Shown: one piece after another, positions 23,625 to 31,149 of the stretch
Layout of the letters: each line of letters opens with the position of its first letter
Position numbering within the stretch: position 1 is the first letter of the stretch
Source: an uncultured Pelagibacteraceae bacterium
GTDB taxonomy: Bacteria > Pseudomonadota > Alphaproteobacteria > Pelagibacterales > Pelagibacteraceae
Length of the DNA: 34,651 nt
Assembly: GCA_902533775.1 (NCBI GenBank)
Contig: CACANA010000010.1
Coordinates: forward strand, 1 to 34,651
Direction: 5' to 3'
Translations under genes and position numbers: made by a program
Notes under the pieces: model-generated
Database searches by the model: none
What the model saw: only the letters and a program-made list of their open reading frames with translations
Told to the model about the DNA's origin: nothing

Positions 23625-24581
23625 ATGAAAAAACTAGTACTAGGTTTAATATTTTCTTCAATACTGCTTGTTACGACTTCAGCTAAAGCTGCAGGTGAGA
23701 AGGTAATGATCTCAGACTTAAGTTGGACTGGTGCAAAAGTTATTGGACACATTATTAAAGCTGTCATTAATGGACCTCTGAATTCTGAAGCAGAAATTGT
23801 TCAAGGATTATCAGATGGTAACTTGATAATGGCTGGAATGGACAAAGGTGATGGAAAAATTGATGTTTATACAGATTTGTGGATGCCGAATAGGCAAGGT
23901 ATTTGGGATCAATATATTGATGGAAACAAAACTGTAGCTGTCAACACACCTTATAAAGGAACTCAAGATATGTATGTTCCAGCATTTTTAAAAAGCAAAG
24001 TTCCAGATGTTGCAGCAATGAAAGATCCAAACGTTGCAGCGATGTTTGATACAGATGGCAATGGTAAAGGTGAATACTGGGCCGGTGATGCTGGATGGAA
24101 ATCTACAAAAATGTGGCAAGTTAAATTTAAAAGTTATGGTTTAACTGACCTTTGGGAACCAAATATTATTCCACAAGATACTTTTAAAGCACAATTAAAA
24201 GATGCAATTGATAATCAAAAGCCAATATTATTTTATTATTGGACACCAGAATGGTTACATGCAGCTTATGACTTACATGAAATTGGTGAGCCTGCTTACA
24301 CTGAAGGATGTGATTCAAATATGAACTTAGATGCTGAAGATTGGTTAGAAGTATCAGAGTTTCCTTGCAAAAGTAGACAAGCGACTATTTATGTAGCTTA
24401 TTCAAAATCTTTGGAAAAAAGAAATCCAAAAGCTGCTAAATTCTTAAGTCAAATGGCTATGGACCCTAAAGTAATCAACCAATGGATATTAAAAGTTGGA
24501 AGAGATGAAATGGATGCTGATGATATGGCAGAAGAATGGGTTAAAAATAATATGTCTACAGTTAATAAGTGGATTAACTAA
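23625..24581 (+). CDS. OpuAC/ProX-type periplasmic osmolyte-binding protein
   Basis: A 318-residue secreted protein with signal peptide KKLVLGLIFSSILLVTTSAKA. It has the ProX/OpuAC layout with aromatic pocket candidates in SDLSWTGAKV, YTDLWMPNRQ, GDAGWKSTKMWQVKF and FYYWTPEWLH. A loop DTDGNGKGEYW looks like a calcium-binding EF-type loop. Two late cysteines (GCDSNM and FPCKSR) could form a disulfide. Family members bind betaines, choline, DMSP or similar zwitterions. The genes upstream (HpsN-like and phosphotransacetylase-like) hint that the ligand may be a sulfonate or another hydroxylated osmolyte. A GAGAGGG ribosome site precedes the ATG; a hairpin follows the stop. Confidence 0.85.
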   Translation: MKKLVLGLIFSSILLVTTSAKAAGEKVMISDLSWTGAKVIGHIIKAVINGPLNSEAEIVQGLSDGNLIMAGMDKGDGKIDVYTDLWMPNRQGIWDQYIDGNKTVAVNTPYKGTQDMYVPAFLKSKVPDVAAMKDPNVAAMFDTDGNGKGEYWAGDAGWKSTKMWQVKFKSYGLTDLWEPNIIPQDTFKAQLKDAIDNQKPILFYYWTPEWLHAAYDLHEIGEPAYTEGCDSNMNLDAEDWLEVSEFPCKSRQATIYVAYSKSLEKRNPKAAKFLSQMAMDPKVINQWILKVGRDEMDADDMAEEWVKNNMSTVNKWIN

Positions 24582-24590
24582 AACATTTAC

Positions 24591-24616
24591 TATGGGGTCG
24601 TGAAAACGGCCTCATA
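24591..24616 (+). terminator. Stem-loop after the OpuAC-type gene
   Basis: TATGGGGTCGT-GAAA-ACGGCCTCATA gives an 11-pair stem, with two G-T wobbles, closed by a GAAA tetraloop. It starts 10 bases after the stop codon of the binding protein and lies between convergent genes. The T-rich DNA after it (ACTTTCAATCATTTTT) is interrupted, so termination may be partial or the element may protect the 3' end. Confidence 0.65.
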
Positions 24617-24620
24617 ACTT

Positions 24621-25709
24621 TCAATCATTTTTAATTTTTTCAAACACATCAATACCTATTTGCTTTAAAATATGGACTATATCGATAGGCACCCAGTTCT
24701 CTCTAATTAATCCTTCATCGTGATGATAAAAATCCATTACTCTCATAACAACATCTTGATTGTCAGCTGTATATCCAAGCCAATCATTTGATCCATACTT
24801 TGCCTTTAAACTATGCCATCCACCACATAAAGAAAATTTTCCGTCTCCAATTTCGCAATAATGTCCTAATTCCCAATAATTTCTCTCAGAAAATGATTTT
24901 CTAAAAGGTAACTGATGCATATCTACAAATCCTTCTAATGACCTCGATGTTCCAATTCCACAAGGACCGTACCAAATCATATCTTTGTGCCAAAACTCTT
25001 TTTGAGGATGAGTTATTAACCTTTGTCTTAATTCATCTTTAGAAATATTTTCTTTCTCAGGTTTAATATCTAAACTTCTATTCATGCTCAAAGCCTGTTG
25101 TAATGAATTTTTAGATTTACTCATGTCTTCTTCAAAAAAATTTACTCCATCTGTATTAAACGGAGGTAACCATGCTCCTTCGGATCCTCTTGATGGATTA
25201 ATAACCCATTTATCAGCTTGTCTTAAAAAATCCATCACATCAATTAAGATATGACTTTCAATAATTCTTTCATTTTTAATTTCATGAATTTCACAACATT
25301 TAAGATTAATCATTTTAAAATTTGGCTTTATACCTAACCAAGGCTTTAAAAAGAAACCTGATAAAGTAGAATAAGAACCAACTTGGACTTTGTCTCTAAA
25401 AGAGCCTCCAAGGATGATATTTTCTCTTCTTTCGATGTCTGGAAATGCATCAAATAAAGGATTCCAAAATTTTTCTATAAAATTATCTATGCCATTAAAT
25501 TCATTTAATGGTTCAAAACAATTAACTTTGATATCTTTATCAAATATATTTAGTAAATTTTTTTTAAGATTAATCTTTTTTAATCCATAAATATTTCTAA
25601 AATTCTTAATAACAAATTTTTTATTATTTAAGTTTTGGATAGGTGTAATTTCTACATCTTCAATGTTTTTCTTAATTTTAAGACCTGTATCAAATTGTTC
25701 TATTTGCAT
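24621..25709 (-). CDS. Tandem SnoaL-like (NTF2 fold) domain protein, 362 aa
   Basis: Two NTF2-fold units can be seen. The first (about residues 35-175) contains FIEKFWNPLFDAFPDIERR and ERIIESHILIDVMDFLRQ. The second (about 215-355) contains EFWHKDMIWYGPCGIGTSRS, LEGFVDMHQLPFRKSF and EGLIRENWVPIDIVHILKQ. This is the SnoaL/ester-cyclase pattern seen in hydrolases, isomerases and cyclases. I chose the ATG at 25709 (MQIEQFDTGLK) rather than 25769, because the longer form would overlap the divergent cupin gene. The start codon overlaps a 16-base perfect palindrome. A second tandem-SnoaL gene lies on the plus strand about 1 kb away. Substrate unknown. Confidence 0.75.
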   Translation of the reverse strand: MQIEQFDTGLKIKKNIEDVEITPIQNLNNKKFVIKNFRNIYGLKKINLKKNLLNIFDKDIKVNCFEPLNEFNGIDNFIEKFWNPLFDAFPDIERRENIILGGSFRDKVQVGSYSTLSGFFLKPWLGIKPNFKMINLKCCEIHEIKNERIIESHILIDVMDFLRQADKWVINPSRGSEGAWLPPFNTDGVNFFEEDMSKSKNSLQQALSMNRSLDIKPEKENISKDELRQRLITHPQKEFWHKDMIWYGPCGIGTSRSLEGFVDMHQLPFRKSFSERNYWELGHYCEIGDGKFSLCGGWHSLKAKYGSNDWLGYTADNQDVVMRVMDFYHHDEGLIRENWVPIDIVHILKQIGIDVFEKIKND

Positions 25710-25723
25710 AAATTGCAATTTAT
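25708..25723. promoter_or_regulatory. 16-base perfect palindrome in the divergent SnoaL/cupin region
   Basis: ATAAATTGCAATTTAT reads the same on both strands. It covers the start codon of the minus-strand SnoaL gene and lies 28 bases upstream of the cupin ATG, inside a spacer of only 41 bases. This is where a dimeric repressor could control both directions. AT-rich DNA makes such palindromes less rare, so the call is tentative. Confidence 0.4.
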
Positions 25724-25750
25724 ATTTAAATAGAGATAAATAACAAGAAT

Positions 25751-26689
25751 ATGATTGATAGATTGGCAAAATTTAATGAGCTCGTTCCGAGTAGCCTCCC
25801 TTTTGTAGAGGGTAGATTAGAAGGTCATAAAGAAAGAAAAAATTATACAATTATTGGACGTGGTGTCGCTGAAGACACCAAACAACTAATAAAAATACAG
25901 TCTTTACATGGGTATAATTTAGGAGCAGTGAGTGCTATGCCAAAAAATGGATCTGGTCTTCACAGTCATACTACGGCTGAAGTGTTTGTAATTTACTCAG
26001 GTAAATGGAGATTTTATTGGGGTGCTGATGGAAAACAAGAAACAATATTAGAAGCTGGCGATATAATTTCAATGCCTACAAATATGTTCAGAGCATTTGA
26101 AAATGTTGGAGATAAAGAAAGTTTGATGTTTGTTGTATTAGGCGGAGATGATCCTGGTATAATAACATGGGTTCCAGAAATTTTAAAAAGGGCAAAAGAG
26201 ACCGGTATGGCATTGCTTGATGATAATTCGTTAATAGATTTAAAAAAGGTAGAAGTGCCTAACGGTAGAAAGATGATAGAGCCTATCACTCAAGATGAAT
26301 TAGAAAGATTTGATAATTATTTGCCAGAAGAATTAGAAAAAAATATTTATAGAAATAAACAAAACAATATTAGCGATGAAGTTAATGGTATTAAATTATT
26401 TCAAGTATTAGGAAACAAATTTAATAAAAAAACTTATGAACCTTCAATCAAACAAGATACTGGATTTAATTTAACAACATTAAATTCTATATCTGGTGAA
26501 ATTAAAGGTATTGAATGTATAAAGCCTACCGTTCTTTTTGCTCAAGAAGGTAATTGGAAAATAGTAATAGGAAACTCAAATATAAAATTAGAAAAAGGAG
26601 ACACTTTTTCAGTTCCTTTGAGTAGCAAAATAGATATCTCTTGTAATAATTCAGAAAATAGTATTTTAAATTTTGTTAGTCAGATCTAA
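25751..26689 (+). CDS. Bicupin protein (possible oxygenase or isomerase)
   Basis: A 312-residue protein with two cupin domains. The first (about residues 35-135) has motif 1 as GLHSHTTAEVFVIYSGKW, giving His71, His73 and Glu77. Motif 2, GDIISMPTNMFRAFEN, has Arg114 where the third metal-binding histidine normally stands. The second domain (about 205-312) ends with LEKGDTFSVPLSSKIDI and has no histidine ligands, so it is probably structural. The metal site is therefore three-residue at best, and activity is uncertain. It overlaps the downstream SnoaL gene by one base (TAATG) and is divergent from another SnoaL gene, placing it in a catabolic-looking operon. Confidence 0.75.
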   Translation: MIDRLAKFNELVPSSLPFVEGRLEGHKERKNYTIIGRGVAEDTKQLIKIQSLHGYNLGAVSAMPKNGSGLHSHTTAEVFVIYSGKWRFYWGADGKQETILEAGDIISMPTNMFRAFENVGDKESLMFVVLGGDDPGIITWVPEILKRAKETGMALLDDNSLIDLKKVEVPNGRKMIEPITQDELERFDNYLPEELEKNIYRNKQNNISDEVNGIKLFQVLGNKFNKKTYEPSIKQDTGFNLTTLNSISGEIKGIECIKPTVLFAQEGNWKIVIGNSNIKLEKGDTFSVPLSSKIDISCNNSENSILNFVSQI

Positions 26690-27648
26690 TGAAAGGATTT
26701 GATAGTAATTATAAAAATTTAACTGATTACATTTTAAAAATTACTAAACAAATTTGGGAAGGGAAAGATGTCGAGTCGATATCTAAATATTATTCAGAGA
26801 ATATCCCCGTAAGATCACCCTTTGGAATAACTTATGGTTTTAAACCTGTTATTGATGCAACTTATAAAACTTTAGACGAATTTCCAGACAGACAATTATT
26901 AGGTGAAGATGTAATTTGGAGTGGAAATGACGATGAAGGATATCATTCATCTCACAGAATTCTGAGCAAAGCTACACATTTAAATGACGGGTATTACGGA
27001 AAAAAAACAGGAAACAAAATTGTTTATAGAGTTATAGCTGACTGTGCATGTAAAAATAATCAGGTTTATGATGAGTGGATTGTAAGAGATCAAGGTGCAA
27101 TGGTTCGACAGCTAGGTTATACACCTGAGCAATTCGCAAGGCATTTAATTGATAAAGAAGGTGGGGCATCTAAAGCTATCAAAGTTTATAATAGATCTTC
27201 TGATAAAAAGTCAGAGTATACTCCAGTAAAAGTTGATGAAGATTCATCAGGTTATATATATTCAAATATTTTAAAGAAAATATTTAATAATGATTATGAT
27301 TTTGAAGATTATGATAGAGCAGCTAGTCTATTTTGGCCAAGTAATAAAGTTGGAAATGGCAGTGATGATATAATTAAATATTGGAGCTCTTTAAAAAATA
27401 TATTTTCTGAAATAAAGTTTACAATCGAACATGTTGCATCATTAGATGAAAAAAATAACAATCAAAAAGCTACAATCAGATGGTTTTTAAGTGGTATGCA
27501 TTCTAAAGACAGTGAAGAATTTGGGAAAAAGACTGACAAAGATTTATTTATAATGGGTATAAATCATGCAGAATTAAGAGATGATAAAATAATAAGAGAA
27601 TGGGTATTGTTTGATGAAGTGGCTATTTGGAAACAAATATTAATGTAA
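26689..27648 (+). CDS. Tandem SnoaL-like (ester cyclase type) protein, 319 aa
   Basis: Two NTF2-fold domains in one chain. The N-terminal unit (about 1-165) includes YYSENIPVRSPFGITYG, TLDEFPDRQLLGEDVIW and YDEWIVRDQGAMVRQLG. The C-terminal unit (about 190-319) includes LFWPSNKVGNGSDDIIKYW, KATIRWFLSGMHS and REWVLFDEVAIWKQ. It shares the domain layout of the minus-strand SnoaL protein nearby, and the two are likely distant paralogues. The start shares a base with the cupin stop, and the next gene begins 5 bases after its stop. SnoaL-type proteins can be hydrolases, isomerases or binding proteins; the substrate is unknown but the strict coupling implies the same pathway as the cupin and MetE-like genes. 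Confidence 0.75.
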   Translation: MKGFDSNYKNLTDYILKITKQIWEGKDVESISKYYSENIPVRSPFGITYGFKPVIDATYKTLDEFPDRQLLGEDVIWSGNDDEGYHSSHRILSKATHLNDGYYGKKTGNKIVYRVIADCACKNNQVYDEWIVRDQGAMVRQLGYTPEQFARHLIDKEGGASKAIKVYNRSSDKKSEYTPVKVDEDSSGYIYSNILKKIFNNDYDFEDYDRAASLFWPSNKVGNGSDDIIKYWSSLKNIFSEIKFTIEHVASLDEKNNNQKATIRWFLSGMHSKDSEEFGKKTDKDLFIMGINHAELRDDKIIREWVLFDEVAIWKQILM

Positions 27649-27653
27649 AAACT

Positions 27654-28781
27654 ATGGATAAAATTAAAACCACACATGTTGGAAGTCTGCCAAGATCAAA
27701 AAAACTATCTGAAATACTTTTTAAAAAAGATAAAAATGAATTATTTAATCAAGGAGAACTTGATAAGATAATTGAAGAAGATGTAAACAAAATTGTAAAA
27801 AAACAAATTGATATCGGAATTGACATTGTAAGTGATGGTGAAATGTCAAAAATAAGTTACGCTACCTACGTCAAAGATCGATTACATGGCTTTAGTGGTG
27901 AAAGCGAAAGAAGAGCTCCTAAAGACTTAGATGATTTTCCATCATATAAAGAAAAAATTGCAAAATCAGGAGGCACACCTACTTATACAAGACCATGTTG
28001 TACTGCTGATTTAAAAATTAAAGATACTAAATCTTTAACTAAAGATATCAGTAATTTAAAATCTGCATTAAAAAAAAATAACCATTCTCAAGGATTTATA
28101 AACTCTGCATCACCAGGAGTAATTTCAAATTTCCTTCCAAACAAATTCTATAAAAATGACGATAAGTATTTAGAGGCATTATCAAAAATGATGAAAACTG
28201 AATATGATGAAATAACAAAAAATGATTTATTATTGCAAATTGATTGTCCAGATCTTGCACTTGCAAGACATATGACTTTTAAAAATGTATCAGATGAAGA
28301 ATTTTTAGTAAGAGCTGAAAAACAAATCGAATGTCTTAATGAAGCAATCAAAGATATCGATGCCTCTAAGTTGAGAATGCATATCTGCTGGGGAAATTAT
28401 GAAGGACCACATATTCACGATATTGGATTAGAAAAAATATTACCTATTGCTTTAAAAGCAAATATCCAAACTTATTTAATTGAAGCCTCGAACCCAAGAC
28501 ATGCTCATGAATGGCAGGTTTTTGAGAATATTAAACTTCCTAATGATAAAGTAATAGTTCCTGGTGTAATAGACTCAACCTCAAACTTCATAGAGCATGA
28601 AGAGTTAGTAAAAAATAGAATAATTCAGTATTCAAAAGTAATTGATAAAGATCAATTGATGGCTGGAAGTGATTGTGGATTTAGTACTTTTGCAGGCTTT
28701 GGAAATGTTGATGAAAATATTGTTTACAAGAAATTTGAATCTTTAGTCGCAGGTGCAGAGCTTGCGTCAAATGCGATTTAA
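27654..28781 (+). CDS. MetE C-terminal domain-like zinc methyltransferase or thiol transferase
   Basis: A 375-residue protein consisting only of the catalytic (core) domain of cobalamin-independent methionine synthase. It opens with KTTHVGSLPRSKKL. The complete zinc site is present: His243 and Cys245 in MHICWGN, Glu277 in YLIEASN and Cys341 in GSDCGFS. Relatives include short methionine synthases and epoxyalkane:coenzyme M transferase, which attach or move alkyl groups through a zinc-bound thiol. There is no N-terminal folate domain as in full MetE. I chose the ATG at 27654; the track start at 27627 would overlap the SnoaL gene by 22 bases. The partner thiol and the alkyl donor are unknown; the neighbours suggest catabolism. 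Confidence 0.8.
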   Translation: MDKIKTTHVGSLPRSKKLSEILFKKDKNELFNQGELDKIIEEDVNKIVKKQIDIGIDIVSDGEMSKISYATYVKDRLHGFSGESERRAPKDLDDFPSYKEKIAKSGGTPTYTRPCCTADLKIKDTKSLTKDISNLKSALKKNNHSQGFINSASPGVISNFLPNKFYKNDDKYLEALSKMMKTEYDEITKNDLLLQIDCPDLALARHMTFKNVSDEEFLVRAEKQIECLNEAIKDIDASKLRMHICWGNYEGPHIHDIGLEKILPIALKANIQTYLIEASNPRHAHEWQVFENIKLPNDKVIVPGVIDSTSNFIEHEELVKNRIIQYSKVIDKDQLMAGSDCGFSTFAGFGNVDENIVYKKFESLVAGAELASNAI

Positions 28782-28854
28782 AAACTACTTTTAAATTCCC
28801 TAAGGAATATATATCCTTTCATCCATAAATTTAAATTTAATGAGGGAAACAAAT

Positions 28855-30075
28855 ATGAAAAAAATATTAATATCTTTATTGTTTCTTCTTTTTGGAACTT
28901 CTGTTTACGCAGATTGTAACATTAAGAGTGGATCAATAAATATTTTAGCTAATGATTTTCCAGCTTTAAGAACTTTCGTGGAAACAGCTAAAGGATGTAA
29001 AGGAAGTGCGGATTTTAAAGTCACACATTCATCTGAGCACAATAAAATTGCTGTGCCAGCTCTAACTGCAAATCCATCGGAGTTTTCTGCAAGAATTGCA
29101 GCAAATAGCTCTATAGTTCCTTTGATGAACCAAGACTTAATTAGACCACTTGATGATCTTGTTAAGAAATATGGAAAAGGAATACAAGACTCTCAATTGA
29201 TAACAATTGATGGAAAAATAATGGCAGTTGCTTTTATGGCAAATACTCAGCACTTATATTACAGAGAAGATGTTTTAAAAGAATTGGGTATAGCTGTTCC
29301 TAAAACATATGAGGAAGTAGTTGCGGCATCAGAAAAAATAAGAGCATCTGGTAAAATGCAATATCCTTACGCAGCAGCATACAAAGCTGGTTGGAATTTA
29401 GCAGAAGAATTCGTTAACATGTACATTGGACATGGAGGAGAATTCTTTAAAGCAGGAACTGCTCAACCAAGCATTAACAATACAAAAGGTGTAGCAACAT
29501 TAAATATGCTAAAAAAATTAGCAGGTTTAAGTAACCCAGATTATTTAACTCACGATAGTGAAGCTATTAAAGTTGAATGGGAATCTGGAAATGTTGCATT
29601 AATGACCCTTTGGGCATCAAGATCAGGAACATTGCTTGATGATGATGGTGATGCAAAAATTACAGCTGCAACTAAATTAACTGGACCAGCAACAGTTGCT
29701 GGAGGAAACATACCAGCGGCGACTTTATGGTGGGACGGTTTCACATTAGCAAAAAATAGATCTGACGCTGATGCTGAAGCAACATTTAGAGCTTTGGCAC
29801 ACGCAGCTGCTAACAAAAAGATGGTTGCAGATGCAGCGGATCAAGCTGTTTGGTTAATTGAAGGTTTTAAACCTGGACCAAAATCAATTGGAGTTATCGA
29901 AGCTGTTAAAATGAAAGCTAAACCATATCCAATGTTACCACAAATGGGTTTAATGCATGGTGCATTAGGAAGTGAGATTGTTGAATTTTTACAAGGTAAA
30001 GAGTCAGCAGAACAAGCTTTAAAAGATGTGGAAGCAGCTTACATGAGTAAAGCAAAAGAACAAGGCTTTCTATAA
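28855..30075 (+). CDS. Sugar-type ABC transporter, periplasmic binding protein (UgpB/MalE family)
   Basis: A secreted 406-residue family 1 binding protein. The signal peptide is KKILISLLFLLFGTSVYA, cut before DCNIKSG. Characteristic segments include VAFMANTQHLYYREDVLKELGI, PKTYEEVVAASEKIR, WESGNVALMTLWASRSG and TLWWDGFTLAKN. The aromatic and carboxylate residues suit a carbohydrate or polyol-like ligand, though this cannot be fixed. The track start at 28840 includes the ribosome site GAGGGAAA, so I take the ATG at 28855. It follows the MetE-like gene by 73 bases and is separated from its permeases by a hairpin. Confidence 0.85.
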   Translation: MKKILISLLFLLFGTSVYADCNIKSGSINILANDFPALRTFVETAKGCKGSADFKVTHSSEHNKIAVPALTANPSEFSARIAANSSIVPLMNQDLIRPLDDLVKKYGKGIQDSQLITIDGKIMAVAFMANTQHLYYREDVLKELGIAVPKTYEEVVAASEKIRASGKMQYPYAAAYKAGWNLAEEFVNMYIGHGGEFFKAGTAQPSINNTKGVATLNMLKKLAGLSNPDYLTHDSEAIKVEWESGNVALMTLWASRSGTLLDDDGDAKITAATKLTGPATVAGGNIPAATLWWDGFTLAKNRSDADAEATFRALAHAAANKKMVADAADQAVWLIEGFKPGPKSIGVIEAVKMKAKPYPMLPQMGLMHGALGSEIVEFLQGKESAEQALKDVEAAYMSKAKEQGFL

Positions 30076-30087
30076 TCAATAAATTTT

Positions 30088-30111
30088 AAGTGGGGATGAA
30101 AATCCCCACTT
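30088..30111 (+). terminator. Hairpin between the sugar-type binding protein and its permease genes
   Basis: AAGTGGGGAT-GAAA-ATCCCCACTT is a perfect 10-pair stem with a GAAA tetraloop, 12 bases after the binding protein stop and 9 before the permease ATG. There is no T-run, so it more likely blocks 3' exonuclease or attenuates weakly than terminates. It mirrors the hairpin between tauA and tauB. Confidence 0.65.
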
Positions 30112-30120
30112 ATTACATTA

Positions 30121-31149
30121 ATGCCTAACAAAACTTTTTTTTGGTTTTTCTTGCCAACTGGATTGGCAATGATTTTATTTATAGGTCTTCCTATTATTTC
30201 AACAGGGATACAATCATTTTATGCGCAGCACGACCAAGTAGTTAAGGAAGTAAAAAAATGTGATCCTTTTGGATGTACAGTTTCTATAGTTGTTGACCAA
30301 GAAAAAACCTCAAAAATTCGAGAAGAAAAGCCTTTAGGAAAATTCAACGGATTTGGGACTTATGTAGATAGAAATCATCTTGCAATAGAAGAAATTGGAA
30401 AATTTTGGAATGAAACTAATAGTTTTGAGGAATTTGTAGATCAAGTTACCAACCTACCCTTTTACAAGGCTCTAATTTTTACTTTAACTTATTGTTTGTT
30501 TGTAACGCCTAACGTCTTACTTTTAGGTTTTATAATTGCATTAAGTCTTAATGCAGTAACTAGAAGAATTAGAGGGCCACTAATATTTGGAACCATATTG
30601 CCGATGATTGTTACTCCATTGGTGGGTTCTTTAGTTTTATTTTGGATGATAGATGCAGAAGGAATTATTGGCGCGAATTTGCAGATGTTAATGGATGACC
30701 CTTATTTATCGTTAAAATCCTCAAAAACTCTTACTTGGATAACTATAATAATTTATGGAATTTGGCACCATTCACCATTTGCTTTTGTAGTATTTTATGC
30801 AGCTTTACAAACTGTTCCCCAAGAACCTGTTGAAGCAGCTATTATTGATGGAGCATCAAGATGGCAGAGAGTAAGACATATTGTTTTGCCTCATATTTAT
30901 CCCGTAGTTACATTTGTTGCTCTTATTTCATTGATGGATAATTTTAGAGTTTTTGAGCCCATAATTGGTTTCAGTGCTGAAGGAAGCGCTCAGTCTTTGT
31001 CTTGGTTGATTTATGACAATCTCGTAAATGAGGAAGTAATATTATTTGGTTCAGCCGCTGCCACTTCAATGATGACAATTGTTGGTATAGCGATACTTTT
31101 AGCACCAGTTTTAATAAGAACTTGGAAAGAATTTAGGACAGCTAGATAA
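30121..31149 (+). CDS. Sugar-type ABC permease 1 (UgpA/MalF-like)
   Basis: A 342-residue permease with six helices. The EAA loop is EAAIIDGASRWQRVRHIVLP and the first helix is FFWFFLPTGLAMILFIGLPI. Between the first and second helix there is an unusually long polar loop of about 90 residues carrying CDPFGC, a possible disulfide on the periplasmic side. The gene is followed without any gap by the second permease (TAA then ATG). Together they form the membrane channel for the binding protein upstream. No ATPase follows. Confidence 0.88.
   Translation: MPNKTFFWFFLPTGLAMILFIGLPIISTGIQSFYAQHDQVVKEVKKCDPFGCTVSIVVDQEKTSKIREEKPLGKFNGFGTYVDRNHLAIEEIGKFWNETNSFEEFVDQVTNLPFYKALIFTLTYCLFVTPNVLLLGFIIALSLNAVTRRIRGPLIFGTILPMIVTPLVGSLVLFWMIDAEGIIGANLQMLMDDPYLSLKSSKTLTWITIIIYGIWHHSPFAFVVFYAALQTVPQEPVEAAIIDGASRWQRVRHIVLPHIYPVVTFVALISLMDNFRVFEPIIGFSAEGSAQSLSWLIYDNLVNEEVILFGSAAATSMMTIVGIAILLAPVLIRTWKEFRTAR

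Noticed and set aside
28802-28818. AAGGA...TCCTT hairpin upstream of the sugar-type binding protein
   Set aside because: Five-pair stem with a seven-base AT loop is too weak to support a terminator or riboswitch call.
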